64,000 nt of DNA, taken from positions 23,725 through 87,724 of the forward strand of contig CAKVAO010000004.1 in NCBI GenBank assembly GCA_934725355.1. The letters are read 5' to 3'. Within the stretch, counting starts at the first letter, position 1. Each line of letters starts with the position of its first letter. The notes under the pieces were generated by a model. It saw only the letters and a list, made by a program, of their open reading frames with translations, was not told the DNA's origin and did not search any database. The DNA is from an uncultured Candidatus Saccharibacteria bacterium (GTDB lineage Bacteria; Patescibacteriota; Saccharimonadia; Saccharimonadales; Saccharimonadaceae). This document shows positions 7,368 to 16,412 of the stretch, in pieces. The translations under genes were made by a program, and so were the position numbers.

Positions 7368-8330
7368 CTATCTAGGAAATAAGCTCCCTGGGTTATCGTA
7401 ATTAAAATCTGAGGCTGTCGCGTTTCGTCTGAAGATCAAATAGACACCTAGCTTGTTAACTGTTGAGAGAAGATTATCAAGTGTCAGCTGTTGCTTTAGT
7501 CCCTCGATAGATCCCAATACACCCAAATAGTTATATAGGTCGTTGATGAAATTGGTATTAATATTTGCGTGCAAATAACTCTGCTGTAGTTCGACTGGAG
7601 CACCTAGTATTTTGCTGATGTTGTACTCTATGTTGTCGCCAAGATGTTTTATATCTGCACGCCTACTTATGATACAATTAGCCTTAAACAGGATTGAATC
7701 GTCGGTACATTCATTAAAGAAAGATGATTTAGTGTAGCCACCAAGCGTACCAATTGAGCTGCGTATTATATCGGTTAGGCAATCCTTGATAGCTGCTAAT
7801 ATTATACGATTGGCAATTGCAGGATGATCGATATCAATATTGACAGTAATGCTGTCAAATGAGTTTGGATACTTGCGGCTGGTGAGTACATTGGGCATTG
7901 TCAAGTCCTTGTAATAATTAATTCTATCTAGGCGAGTATCCGACATTATGTCGACGGATTGAAAGCAGTGTCTTTCAAGTCGATTGACTGATTCGGCAAA
8001 TTGGACACTATCGTGTATTTGGTAAAGCTTGCCTGTTTCCGCTTCGATCTGGGACTTATAGGTGTTAAGTCTTGCGTGATCTATTTTTGGACATGACGCT
8101 ACGATGTTGTTTAGTTTGGATAATATGTCATCATTTATTGCAGATATGCTTAATAAAATAACTTTTTGAAAGGTTGTGGCTGATATATTGCAAAGCAATG
8201 AGACGGGAGCTCTGCAACACTTTTCCAATTGCTTGCAGGTTGCATCGATGTAGGCGTGTTCAAAAATATGAGCGATGTCTGGCTCAATGCCTGATATGTT
8301 CATGAAATATATTTGCGATACGCTACTCAT
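7368..8330 (-). CDS. Diverged M16-like protein (320 aa)
   Basis: This protein is not an obvious family member, but it has an HxxEH motif (HIFEH, residues 21-25) and a Glu about 71 residues later (E96 in QIEAETG), the layout of the M16 zinc site. A region further on (about 155-215) with an IDIDHP start and a GGYTK segment resembles the second M16 lobe. If real, it is a short, Cys-rich, fast-evolving relative of the M16 gene at 1-422. The start is supported by TATAAT 9 nt before the ATG (leaderless type). No signal peptide is visible. The alternative is a coincidental HxxEH in an unknown protein. Confidence 0.6.
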   Translation of the reverse strand: MSSVSQIYFMNISGIEPDIAHIFEHAYIDATCKQLEKCCRAPVSLLCNISATTFQKVILLSISAINDDILSKLNNIVASCPKIDHARLNTYKSQIEAETGKLYQIHDSVQFAESVNRLERHCFQSVDIMSDTRLDRINYYKDLTMPNVLTSRKYPNSFDSITVNIDIDHPAIANRIILAAIKDCLTDIIRSSIGTLGGYTKSSFFNECTDDSILFKANCIISRRADIKHLGDNIEYNISKILGAPVELQQSYLHANINTNFINDLYNYLGVLGSIEGLKQQLTLDNLLSTVNKLGVYLIFRRNATASDFNYDNPGSLFPR

Positions 8331-8351
8331 CTACTAATGATTATACCTTAT

Positions 8352-8383
8352 TAAAAAGAAAGAGGGCAACGATGTTGCCCTGC
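8352..8383 (-). terminator. Intrinsic terminator of the 53-aa basic protein gene
   Basis: On the minus strand GGGCAAC and GTTGCCC pair across an ATC loop and are followed by a run rich in T (TCTTTCTTTTT). It lies a few bases after the stop codon at 8391. Confidence 0.85.
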
Positions 8384-8390
8384 CAAGTGT

Positions 8391-8552
8391 TCACTTGGAC
8401 TTCTGCCCCGACTGGCCGCGGCCTTCGCTGATGTGTGGACCAGATCCACACTTGAACTTGTCGCTGCCGCGAGACTGTTGCCTCGCTACGCGCTCAGCAC
8501 CCTGTTGCTTGGACTGGTTGCTCTTGCTGCCGGGATTGCGTTTTGATGCCAT
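8391..8552 (-). CDS. Small basic protein (53 aa), SD-led and independently terminated
   Basis: The ORF is open from the ATG at 8552, with AAAGGA 7 nt upstream, to a TGA at 8391. It encodes a hydrophilic, Lys/Arg/Gln/Ser/Gly-rich peptide starting MASKRNPGSK and ending GRGQSGQKSK, with one Cys. Its GC content is higher than that of its neighbours. It has its own terminator (8352-8383), and its leader contains a short hairpin (AGAGAC / GTCTCT), so it is likely a real small gene. The function is unknown; a basic nucleic-acid-binding or small-acid-soluble-type role is only a guess from composition. Confidence 0.65.
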   Translation of the reverse strand: MASKRNPGSKSNQSKQQGAERVARQQSRGSDKFKCGSGPHISEGRGQSGQKSK

Positions 8553-8625
8553 GATGACATCCTTTCATGTGCGAGAGACTGTGTCTCTAGTTTACATAGT
8601 CATCCGTGCTATGTACAAATAAATA

Positions 8626-8913
8626 CTACTCCCGCAAGCTGGTGGTGTCAATCTGGTGCAATACATTACCAAAGCTATCTCTAGTTATATCGTGCTTATC
8701 TGCGGCATCAGAGGATAACTCATATTCACGACTATCGCAAACAGCATTGATTTCCATCCAGTCAATTGGCTTATCGCCCAATATAACGCCAAGGTTAAAG
8801 GACATGTCTGCAAGATACGCTAATACCTTCTGATCATCATTATATTCAATAGCACCTTCAATAAACGTCTTTGCCAACTGAGCTAAATTTTCAGCCTTAT
8901 ACTTTTCGTCCAT
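8626..8913 (-). CDS. Small acidic helical protein, unknown (95 aa)
   Basis: The function is unknown. The sequence is acidic and helical, with no TM segment or signal peptide. I prefer the ATG at 8913 (MDEKYKAEN) over one six codons upstream because the -10 box TACAAT ends 6 nt before it, the leaderless layout seen repeatedly in this window. It lies between the 53-aa protein gene and the 273-aa protein gene, all on the minus strand, in a cluster of unknown accessory genes that may be an island. Confidence 0.6.
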   Translation of the reverse strand: MDEKYKAENLAQLAKTFIEGAIEYNDDQKVLAYLADMSFNLGVILGDKPIDWMEINAVCDSREYELSSDAADKHDITRDSFGNVLHQIDTTSLRE

Positions 8914-8975
8914 ACATTTATTGTATATCAAATTGGGGCAATATGATTATTTAGCACAGCCCTCAAAATGTCATG

Positions 8976-9021
8976 TGCGACATCACAACAATCCACACGG
9001 CGATATATTTGTATGAAAATC
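8976..9021 (-). repeat. 46-bp repeat copy 2 (3' end of the 273-aa gene)
   Basis: This is the intact partner of 7306-7351, differing at two positions. It encodes DFHTNISPCGLL and the stop of the 273-aa protein. The two copies flank the M16-like gene, the 53-aa gene and the 95-aa gene. Confidence 0.8.
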
Positions 9022-9804
9022 GATCCAAAACTTAACCTCGGCTTCGCGTCGCGTAATATCATCCGACGATATACTAATACACGGTTTACTCAGCGCAGGA
9101 TCGCCAATGACCTTATTTATTTCATTAGCCAATAACCGCATAGTTGGTAGATCGGTATCGTCAACAAAGACTTTATTATTAACCATATCACGCAACACAT
9201 CAATTAACCCTAACAGCATAAACCATGGCGACTCGCCTTCGTAATCCGTTAAGCCAGTTGACAAACCAGCTTCATCTCTAATGAACCATAATATGGCGTA
9301 TCTTTTAAATAGATCCTTATATTCATCCTTATTCAATATAAGGCTCAGACTTTCAGCAGCATCTTGGCGCACATCAATGCTTTGACGGCTATTGTCACGC
9401 ATAATCGTGCTTTTGTTGTAGAATCTGTCTAGAATATGACGGCGAATAAATTCTTTCAACTGTGAATTCGTCTTGAGTTCATTGTAAGGTGCACCATTGG
9501 CTAGATCTACCAGGTTATTCAGTGCTTCATGTAGCTCTGATATGCCACTAAAATTTCGATCAGTCGTTTTAGCATTGGCAATTTTATAGACAATTAATTC
9601 ACACTCGTTTATTGCGGAGTATTTATCGATCAGCTCGACAATCGACGGTGCTGAAAACAGCTCGAGTGCTCGCTCTCCCGCCAAGTGCAATTCGTCCAAT
9701 CGGCCATCATCCAAGTCAATGTTCATACATGGGCAAAAGATTTGCGCTAAATTACTTTGTAATTTAAGGATAATGTCACAATCCGAGTTATTCATTTCTA
9801 TCAT
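8983..9804 (-). CDS. Unknown helical protein (273 aa)
   Basis: I do not recognise this protein. It is acidic and almost wholly helical, with no TM segment and no catalytic motif that I can see. It begins 3 nt after the stop codon of the 101-aa gene upstream, so the two are an operon. A second in-frame ATG (MNNSDCD) lies three codons in. Its last residues are duplicated at 7306-7351, which shows that a paralogue once stood there. The C-terminus ends SPCGLL. It may be part of a rapidly changing accessory island. Confidence 0.6.
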   Translation of the reverse strand: MIEMNNSDCDIILKLQSNLAQIFCPCMNIDLDDGRLDELHLAGERALELFSAPSIVELIDKYSAINECELIVYKIANAKTTDRNFSGISELHEALNNLVDLANGAPYNELKTNSQLKEFIRRHILDRFYNKSTIMRDNSRQSIDVRQDAAESLSLILNKDEYKDLFKRYAILWFIRDEAGLSTGLTDYEGESPWFMLLGLIDVLRDMVNNKVFVDDTDLPTMRLLANEINKVIGDPALSKPCISISSDDITRREAEVKFWIDFHTNISPCGLL

Positions 9805-9807
9805 TGC

Positions 9808-10113
9808 TTATCTCTTGAAGTCATCTAAAAACGGATCCAAATCAAACAATTCAATTACGCGTTCGCGACACTCCTCTACGGAATCACTATTGGCGCCATA
9901 TCTACCAGCCGCCGCATTAACTATCTCACTCAAATACTCGTTTAAGGCGACTGCAATATCACTATCATCCAGCCACACACAAAATTCTTCGACCATTGTC
10001 GCTAGACTACTAGACAATTCAACACTACGCTTAATTTCATTGCTATCCGCCAACACCATAGTTGCACGTATAAATCTCTTGGCATCATCGTCCCATTCAA
10101 CGCATTTACTCAT
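9808..10113 (-). CDS. Unknown acidic protein (101 aa)
   Basis: The function is unknown. The protein is short, acidic and helical, with a Trp/Asp-rich start (VEWDDDAK) and no TM segment. TATAAT lies 9 nt before the ATG, so the transcript is probably leaderless. The 273-aa gene follows after a 3-nt gap and is presumably cotranscribed. General style (short, acidic, helical) is shared with the 67- and 95-aa products nearby. Confidence 0.6.
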   Translation of the reverse strand: MSKCVEWDDDAKRFIRATMVLADSNEIKRSVELSSSLATMVEEFCVWLDDSDIAVALNEYLSEIVNAAAGRYGANSDSVEECRERVIELFDLDPFLDDFKR

Positions 10114-10212
10114 ATAAAATCTATTATACAGAGAAAAGGCAGTTTTATATCATGCCTAGAATATAACTTAGTTATTCCTTTATAATAAACCATACACCCT
10201 GACGTAGGACTA

Positions 10213-10416
10213 TTATTGGCTATAGTCGCTTTCTCTGCTTGTCGCGTGAATCGCTTTCAACAATTCAATCTGGCGCAATACATAATCATCCAGCCAGCCG
10301 CGGCGTCTAGGCGAACTGATGGCTCCGCCTGCCTCATCAATATCGCCATCGCCCATATCTAGCGCCGAATCATATTCAGTGATTTGTAACAATAAATCGA
10401 ATAGTGCGTCTATCAT
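10213..10416 (-). CDS. Small unknown protein (67 aa)
   Basis: The function is unknown. It has an acidic helical N-terminal half, then SPRRRGWLDDYVLRQIELLKAI, which could be a short helix-forming interaction segment. It has no TM segment. No good ribosome site is visible, and a weak -10-like TCTACT abuts the ATG. It lies 21 nt downstream of the frameshifted gene at 10438-10762 on the same strand. Its reality rests on position and plausible composition only. Confidence 0.45.
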   Translation of the reverse strand: MIDALFDLLLQITEYDSALDMGDGDIDEAGGAISSPRRRGWLDDYVLRQIELLKAIHATSRESDYSQ

Positions 10417-10437
10417 AGTAGAACCAGTTCTCAGACT

Positions 10438-10762
10438 CTACTTACATACACCCAACGCATACCAAAATCCATCGCTGTAATGTCTTCGCTTATCGTCATA
10501 GCTATCATAATCGTCAGCATATTTAGTCTCAATCCATTTTATGACGTTCAGACTGCATACATCTTTGACAGATACTTTCTCGGACGCCAGGTCGTCCATA
10601 TAATCACGCGCCCATAAAACATACTTGCTACCACTGTCATCATGAAACATATAGATATACTCATCAGGACCAGCTTGCTTGGCGTCAGTAAGTTTTACAT
10701 TTTAAAACCTTAAAATTCATCAGAACAGCTTCGACGCCATCCTTATCCAGTAAAAAGTTCAT
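10438..10762 (-). pseudogene. Frameshifted small unknown gene (about 107 aa if restored)
   Basis: An ATG at 10762, with TAATAT 7 nt upstream, opens a frame reading MNFLLDKDGVEAVLMNFKVL, which then hits a stop. The downstream frame is open through KLTDAKQAGPDEYIYMFH to GVCK at 10438. The two frames are joined by removing one A from the TTTTAAAATGTAAAA stretch near 10700. The total length, 325 nt, is one more than a multiple of three. So this is a single-base frameshift, a sequencing error, or less likely recoding. The acidic, Tyr-rich product is unknown. Confidence 0.6.
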
Positions 10763-10922
10763 TATCTGTATATTACCACAACTAGCTCTTCACTTTACTG
10801 CCTTTGCCTCTGCGGTTAATCCATTAATGGCCCATGGGCTAGCTCAACAGAATAAAGACTGACACACTGTAGTATAATAGATAAAAGATATAGGAAGAGG
10901 ACATAGGAGGAGAGGTAATTAC

Positions 10923-13900
10923 ATGGATAACAATCCAAGAAATGGGGCAGACGACTTGAGCAATAGTAGCCACAAGGAGACCGATAGCAAATACCACATC
11001 AAAACCACAAAAATTGTCTATCCGCAGGTTTACTCGTATACTCTACCGGATCTGCCACAATACGATGGCGCACAGAAAATTGGCTACACCGAGCGCCAGA
11101 ACGTCGACGACCGTATCCGCGAGCAGGTTCATACCCCTGCTGTCGATCTACGCTACATCAAACAGTGGTATGCACCTGCCTTCTACCTAGATACCAATAA
11201 CCAACCTACTAGCAAGTCTTTCATTGACAAAGACTTTCATCGCTACCTACGCGCCGAGCATATCAACCAACGCAAAGACCTACCTGGCGAAGAGTGGTTT
11301 GACTTCACGAACGACCCGGCTCAGTCGAAAATCTTATTCGATAATTTCCGTCACACTTACAGCACGATTACTCAGGGCGAGAAAATTCCATACAAACTCC
11401 GCCCAGAGCAAGAGGCTGCAGTTGCCAAAGCCTTAGCATACTTCCGCAGCCACAGCGACAATAACGACACCGACGAACAGCCCGCCTTCTTATGGAACGC
11501 CAAGCCACGCTTCGGCAAGACACTCGCCGCCTATGACTTAGCCAAGCGACTAGACGCAAAGAGTGTGCTAATCGTTACTAACCGCCCTGCCATTGCCAAT
11601 AGCTGGTATGACGATTACGCCAAATTTGTTGACGGCTACGAATTCGTGTCTGTCACTAGTAGCCTGAGTGATCGACCGACCCTCACACGCGAGCAATTTA
11701 TTTTACGCAACGCCGACCACGATAACAACCTGCGCCAAATCACCTTCTTGTCACTGCAGGACTTGAAAGGTAGTCACTACTTCGGCGGCAAAATTGACAA
11801 ACTTAAGTGGGTAGCAGACTTACATTGGGATTTACTAATCATTGACGAGGCACACGAGGGCGTCGACACTACTCGTACTGACGCAGCGCTTGACATTGTT
11901 AAGCGCAGGTACATCCTATATCTATCAGGTACACCATTCAAGATGCTCGCTAGCGAGAAATTCAGCAACGATGCCATCTATAACTGGACATACCTTGACG
12001 AACAGCAAGCCAAGCAGGCCGAACTAGTCGCCCTACATAACGGCGATGACATTGGCGCCAGCCACACCAACCTACCCGACATGCGCCTATTTACCTACCG
12101 CATTAGCGAGATGACTACCAACGAGATTAACGAGGGCGTCGACCTAGATGGCGAGGATTGTGATTATGCGTTTGACCTAAATGAGTTCTTTGCCACTAAA
12201 AGCGGAAAATTCATACACAAGGACGACGTACGTGCCTTCCTGCGCAATCTGTCAACCAATACAAAATATCCATTCTCTACACCAGAGCTCAGAAATGAGC
12301 TGAAGCACACCTTCTGGTACGTGGGTAACCGTGTCGATAGCTGCAAGGCACTAGCTCAATTGCTTAAAGAAGATCCTGTATTTAAGGATTATGAAGTCAT
12401 TATTGCTGCGGGCGACGGTAAGTCGTTCGAAGAAGAGGCAGATAACTATAATGCCAACGAAAAATCATTCGACCGCGTCAATCGCGCCATCAGTGAGCAC
12501 GACAAGACCATTACACTATCTTGCGGCCAGCTAACCACCGGCGTCACCGTCAAACAGTGGTCTGCTGTCTTGATGCTAACAGATATCAAATCACCTGTCT
12601 TGTACATGCAGGCAGCTTTCCGTGCGCAGAATCCATACGAACATATAGAGACCGTCAATGGCAAATCAGTTATGGTACGCAAGAAATCAGCCTATCTATT
12701 CGACTTCGCGCCAACGCGCGTGCTAGAAATCTACGGTGAGTTTGCAAACGGGCTACAGCCTGCTGCTGTCGAGGGCAGAATTACCGAAGCCGAGCGCAAA
12801 GACAACATTAAACGCCTGCTAAACTTCTTCCCAGTCATTTCCGAAGACACCAACGGTCGAATGATCGAGCTCGACGCCGAGAAGATTCTAACTTTCCCGA
12901 ATGCCCTAGCTGCTAAGGATATTGTAAATGCGCGCTTTATGACCAACCTGCTATTCAACGATACTATCAAGAATGTATTTAACATACCTAAAGAGGCCGA
13001 GGCAATCCTGCGCAAGACAGATATCGTACAAGGTAAGCATATTACACATATAGACAAGCCTCTAGACCTCGACGACGCCCGTACGCTACGCGACAATCGC
13101 GAGAAAACGATCAACGAAAACAAACACGCCATCCTAGGTGACAAGATTTACGAGACGGCATATATGAACAATATCGATCGTATCGTCGACAACACTGACC
13201 ACATCACCGATAAGGACGCCTTAGCCGAAAGTCTGAGTACGGATATAGCAGAACTATCCGAGAAACCAATCGCCAGAGCCAAGGAAGTCCTAAATCTTAC
13301 TAAGGCTGAGGCCGATAGCAACCGGCAAAAAGTTCTAGAAGTTCAGCGCAACGCTATTAGTGAATACGTAAATAGCGACCTAAGCAATGCTATTGAGCGC
13401 GCAGCCAAAAAGGAAGAGCTAAAGGAGGCACTAAAGAACTCTATCGAGCAGACCGCCGTAGAAGAGACCGTCACTATGAAAGCCGACCATGATATCGAGA
13501 ATGAACGTAAGAGCAAAGAGGACGAGATCAAGGACCACTTACGCGCCTTTACCCGTACAATCCCGATGTGCATTATGGCGAATAATACAGGTAGCGAAAT
13601 AACCATCGACAATTTTGACACCGTCATTTCAGACGCCGACTTCGAGGATCTGACCAACATCACCAAGGAAGAGTTCCACATGTTGCGCGACGGTTTTGAT
13701 TACACTGATGATAATGGCGCATGCAAGCACTTTGAAGGCGTCTTTAACAGATACCGCTTTAACGCCGCCATTGCCGAATTTGTTAGCGAGAAGAATAAGC
13801 TAGGTAAATATTGGCTAGGCGAGCAACGTGACATTTTTGAACTAGTGCCGAACCAGAAGAACAACCAAATCTTTACGCCACGTAGGGTAGTCACCATGAT

Positions 13901-15299
13901 GATTGACGACCTACAAGCGGAGCGCCCCGATCTGTTCAATAGTACTAGCAGTCGCTTTATCGACCTGTATATGAAGTCTGGCCTATACATCGCTGAAATC
14001 GCCAAACGCTTGTTTAATAACACCCGACATTTCTATAGCAGCGACGACGAATGCATAACCCACATCCTAACCCACCAAGTTTACGGTCTAGCGCCAACTA
14101 ACATCCTATACAAGATTACTACCGGATTTATCTTCGGCGGCCTGCCAAATGTCAGTCGCGCTAACTTTGCCGAACATGACCTGCTTAGCGAAGCCAAAGC
14201 CGGTACCGCCAAAGCCAAATTAAACGAATTATTTAATCAAACAGGAGATTCTATGTTCAAATTTGATGCCGTTGTTGGCAACCCACCGTATCAAGAGATG
14301 AATTCCGCGAACAAGATGTCTCGATCCATATATCCGGATTTTGTTCGTTCAGCTCAATCTGCAGGCAAGATAGTATCGTTAATTATGCCAGCTCGCTGGA
14401 TGAGTGGCGAAAATGGTCCATATCATGAGACTGATGGATTTATCAACGACATGATTGGCGGATCTCACCTAAAAAAATTTACTCTACACCCCAATTCGCA
14501 AGATGTGTTTAATGGCGTTGATATCAAAGGTGGTGTCTGCTACTTTATATGGGACAACGACTATCATACCGATTTGGTCGACTACACCGTCGCGGACGGT
14601 AATAATCACACACGGCATAGTGTACCGTTTGGAATAGCAGATAATATAATAATTAGATTACCAGAGTTAGTACAGATTGTTCAAAAAGTGTTCACGGAAC
14701 CCATCGGCGATGATGGTTCCATGAGGACACTTGTGTCCTCATGGAACCCATTTGGATTCGTATCCGATCTATTCACAAAAAATAACGAAGGGGTTAGTAG
14801 AATAAGCGAAGATCGCCAGAACGACGACGACTGGCTGGTTCACGGACTTATAAAGAACAAGCGCGTCATTCGGTATATACCTCATGACGCGCTTAAGAAA
14901 AATATCGACGGAGCGCTTGCCTATAAGGTCTTTATTCCTCGTGCGAATGGTAGCGGCGTATTCGGCGAAGTATTTAGCACGCCGATGATTGGCACGCCGA
15001 TGATGATATGCACTGATACGTTTTTACAAGTTGGGCAGTTTGACAATAAATCCGAAGCTAGCAATCTACTTAAGTACGTGAAGACAAAATTCTTCCGTGC
15101 AATGGTAGGAATTAAAAAGACAGCGGTATTTAACTACAAAGACTGCTTCTCTTTTGTTCCCCTACAGGACTTCACCGCCAATTCTGACATTGACTGGAGT
15201 AAATCAATTCCAGAGATCGACCAGCAATTGTATCGTAAATATGGGCTGAGTCAAGATGAGATTGACTTCATTGAGACTCATGTCAAACCGATGGAGTAA
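10923..15299 (+). CDS. All-in-one restriction-modification-like protein: GIY-YIG-like nuclease, SF2 helicase, N6 methylase
   Basis: The protein has 1458 residues. Residues 33-126 resemble a T5orf172/MUG113 GIY-YIG nuclease: VYSYT (36-40), KIGYT (52-56), an Arg at 64, then FHRYL and GEEWF. Helicase motifs follow: LRPEQ (159-163), Walker A PRFGKT (K199), DEAH (308-311) and LSGTPF. After a charged helical region (about 690-880) comes a methylase with VFTP-like IFTP, a degenerate SAM motif (FIDLYMKSG, about 1012-1020) and catalytic NPPY (1120-1123). The C-terminal ~200 residues would be target recognition. This order recalls Type ISP single-chain enzymes, but with a different nuclease. TATAAT and a strong AGGAGGAGAGG precede the ATG. 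Confidence 0.85.
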   Translation: MDNNPRNGADDLSNSSHKETDSKYHIKTTKIVYPQVYSYTLPDLPQYDGAQKIGYTERQNVDDRIREQVHTPAVDLRYIKQWYAPAFYLDTNNQPTSKSFIDKDFHRYLRAEHINQRKDLPGEEWFDFTNDPAQSKILFDNFRHTYSTITQGEKIPYKLRPEQEAAVAKALAYFRSHSDNNDTDEQPAFLWNAKPRFGKTLAAYDLAKRLDAKSVLIVTNRPAIANSWYDDYAKFVDGYEFVSVTSSLSDRPTLTREQFILRNADHDNNLRQITFLSLQDLKGSHYFGGKIDKLKWVADLHWDLLIIDEAHEGVDTTRTDAALDIVKRRYILYLSGTPFKMLASEKFSNDAIYNWTYLDEQQAKQAELVALHNGDDIGASHTNLPDMRLFTYRISEMTTNEINEGVDLDGEDCDYAFDLNEFFATKSGKFIHKDDVRAFLRNLSTNTKYPFSTPELRNELKHTFWYVGNRVDSCKALAQLLKEDPVFKDYEVIIAAGDGKSFEEEADNYNANEKSFDRVNRAISEHDKTITLSCGQLTTGVTVKQWSAVLMLTDIKSPVLYMQAAFRAQNPYEHIETVNGKSVMVRKKSAYLFDFAPTRVLEIYGEFANGLQPAAVEGRITEAERKDNIKRLLNFFPVISEDTNGRMIELDAEKILTFPNALAAKDIVNARFMTNLLFNDTIKNVFNIPKEAEAILRKTDIVQGKHITHIDKPLDLDDARTLRDNREKTINENKHAILGDKIYETAYMNNIDRIVDNTDHITDKDALAESLSTDIAELSEKPIARAKEVLNLTKAEADSNRQKVLEVQRNAISEYVNSDLSNAIERAAKKEELKEALKNSIEQTAVEETVTMKADHDIENERKSKEDEIKDHLRAFTRTIPMCIMANNTGSEITIDNFDTVISDADFEDLTNITKEEFHMLRDGFDYTDDNGACKHFEGVFNRYRFNAAIAEFVSEKNKLGKYWLGEQRDIFELVPNQKNNQIFTPRRVVTMMIDDLQAERPDLFNSTSSRFIDLYMKSGLYIAEIAKRLFNNTRHFYSSDDECITHILTHQVYGLAPTNILYKITTGFIFGGLPNVSRANFAEHDLLSEAKAGTAKAKLNELFNQTGDSMFKFDAVVGNPPYQEMNSANKMSRSIYPDFVRSAQSAGKIVSLIMPARWMSGENGPYHETDGFINDMIGGSHLKKFTLHPNSQDVFNGVDIKGGVCYFIWDNDYHTDLVDYTVADGNNHTRHSVPFGIADNIIIRLPELVQIVQKVFTEPIGDDGSMRTLVSSWNPFGFVSDLFTKNNEGVSRISEDRQNDDDWLVHGLIKNKRVIRYIPHDALKKNIDGALAYKVFIPRANGSGVFGEVFSTPMIGTPMMICTDTFLQVGQFDNKSEASNLLKYVKTKFFRAMVGIKKTAVFNYKDCFSFVPLQDFTANSDIDWSKSIPEIDQQLYRKYGLSQDEIDFIETHVKPME

Positions 15300-15323
15300 C
15301 CAACATTATAACACTACCAAGCT

Positions 15324-16358
15324 ATGCCTAATCAGAATCCACCTATCGACATTCTAGAAAACTCACTGCGTCGCCGTGGGCGGATTTTAGATATCCTGCT
15401 GACAGATCGAACTAGGACTACAGAGCGTAAAGCTCACAATATCATATGGGCAACCGATAGCTACACATACCTATGGCATAAAAAACGCGGTAAAAATCCC
15501 TATTGCCCCGAGGCGGAAATACAGCACGACCAGATCACTGGTATGAATGGCAACCTGATCCAGCCTCGTGCTGCCAAGAGTCGCGAAGAACAGCGCGCCC
15601 GTACCAAAGACAAGGCCGAGGTCTTTACACCATTATCCGTGGTAAAGCAAATGAATAACGACGTCATACACAGTCTAAGCCTGCCCAAAGATCATACATG
15701 GCACGATTTCATCGCTGCGCGTTGGCTAGAAATCGCCTGTGGCGAGGCACCGTTCATCGCCAGCCGCTACAATCCGGTTGCTAACACGCAAAAGATTATA
15801 AAGCCTGAAAACCGCGTGGGGTTCCTGGATGAAAAGCTAAAGCTAGTCAACAAATACTGCAATAGCAAGGACGAATGGCTGGCTAATGCCGAGATCGCAT
15901 TAAAGGCCTGTTATGGCTACGAATGGCAAGGCGATAGTTTACTAATTGCGCGCGAGAATATCCTGATGACTATGAATGATTTTTACAAAATCAAGTTCGA
16001 ATCAGATCCTAATATCGAGAGTCAAGCCGCCAAAGACGGCGGTCTTACCACTGAACAATTAGAACACTTTGCAGAAATTGCTAGCTGGAACATCTTTCAG
16101 ATGGATGGATTGCGCTATGTTATACCTATGACCTGCAAAAACACGACTCCACAGAAGCCACGTCGTGCGTCGAATACGCTATTTGATATGAGTAAAGTGC
16201 CGGTTGCCATGGGTAAGTCCGAGCAGCTACAGCTAAAGACCGAACAATGCCCCGGCTGTCGCACAAACAACCCCACCAAGCACAATGGCGTCTATGTAAA
16301 AATCATGGATTGGCATAGCAACAAGACTATTAAATTCTATAAATTAGCTCAGAGTTAG
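15324..16358 (+). CDS. Methylase-like restriction-modification partner protein (344 aa)
   Basis: It starts 25 nt after the large restriction-modification-like gene and is probably cotranscribed. It has AEVFTPLSVVKQM (about 93-105) and an intact SAM-binding motif, LEIACGEAPF (about 134-143), as in restriction subunit M proteins, but I find no NPPY-type catalytic motif. The upstream protein has NPPY and a degenerate SAM motif, so the two may form one composite methylase (inference). The C-terminal part has a CPGC pair that could bind metal with other residues. No strong ribosome site is seen. Confidence 0.75.
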   Translation: MPNQNPPIDILENSLRRRGRILDILLTDRTRTTERKAHNIIWATDSYTYLWHKKRGKNPYCPEAEIQHDQITGMNGNLIQPRAAKSREEQRARTKDKAEVFTPLSVVKQMNNDVIHSLSLPKDHTWHDFIAARWLEIACGEAPFIASRYNPVANTQKIIKPENRVGFLDEKLKLVNKYCNSKDEWLANAEIALKACYGYEWQGDSLLIARENILMTMNDFYKIKFESDPNIESQAAKDGGLTTEQLEHFAEIASWNIFQMDGLRYVIPMTCKNTTPQKPRRASNTLFDMSKVPVAMGKSEQLQLKTEQCPGCRTNNPTKHNGVYVKIMDWHSNKTIKFYKLAQS

Positions 16359-16361
16359 CTA

Positions 16362-16407
16362 GAGTTGGCAATAACTATCGGCAATTATGGATAGCTACCG
16401 ACAACTC
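16362..16407. terminator. Possible bidirectional terminator between convergent genes
   Basis: A nested inverted repeat (GAGTTG / CAACTC outside, CTATC / GATAG inside) lies between the methylase-like gene and the convergent gene ending at 16413. The T run is weak. Confidence 0.4.
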
Positions 16408-16412
16408 AACAA

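Noticed and set aside
12731..13144. Minus-strand ORFs inside the large restriction gene
   Set aside because: They lie fully opposite a 1458-codon gene with clear motifs and have Ser/Arg-rich shadow composition.
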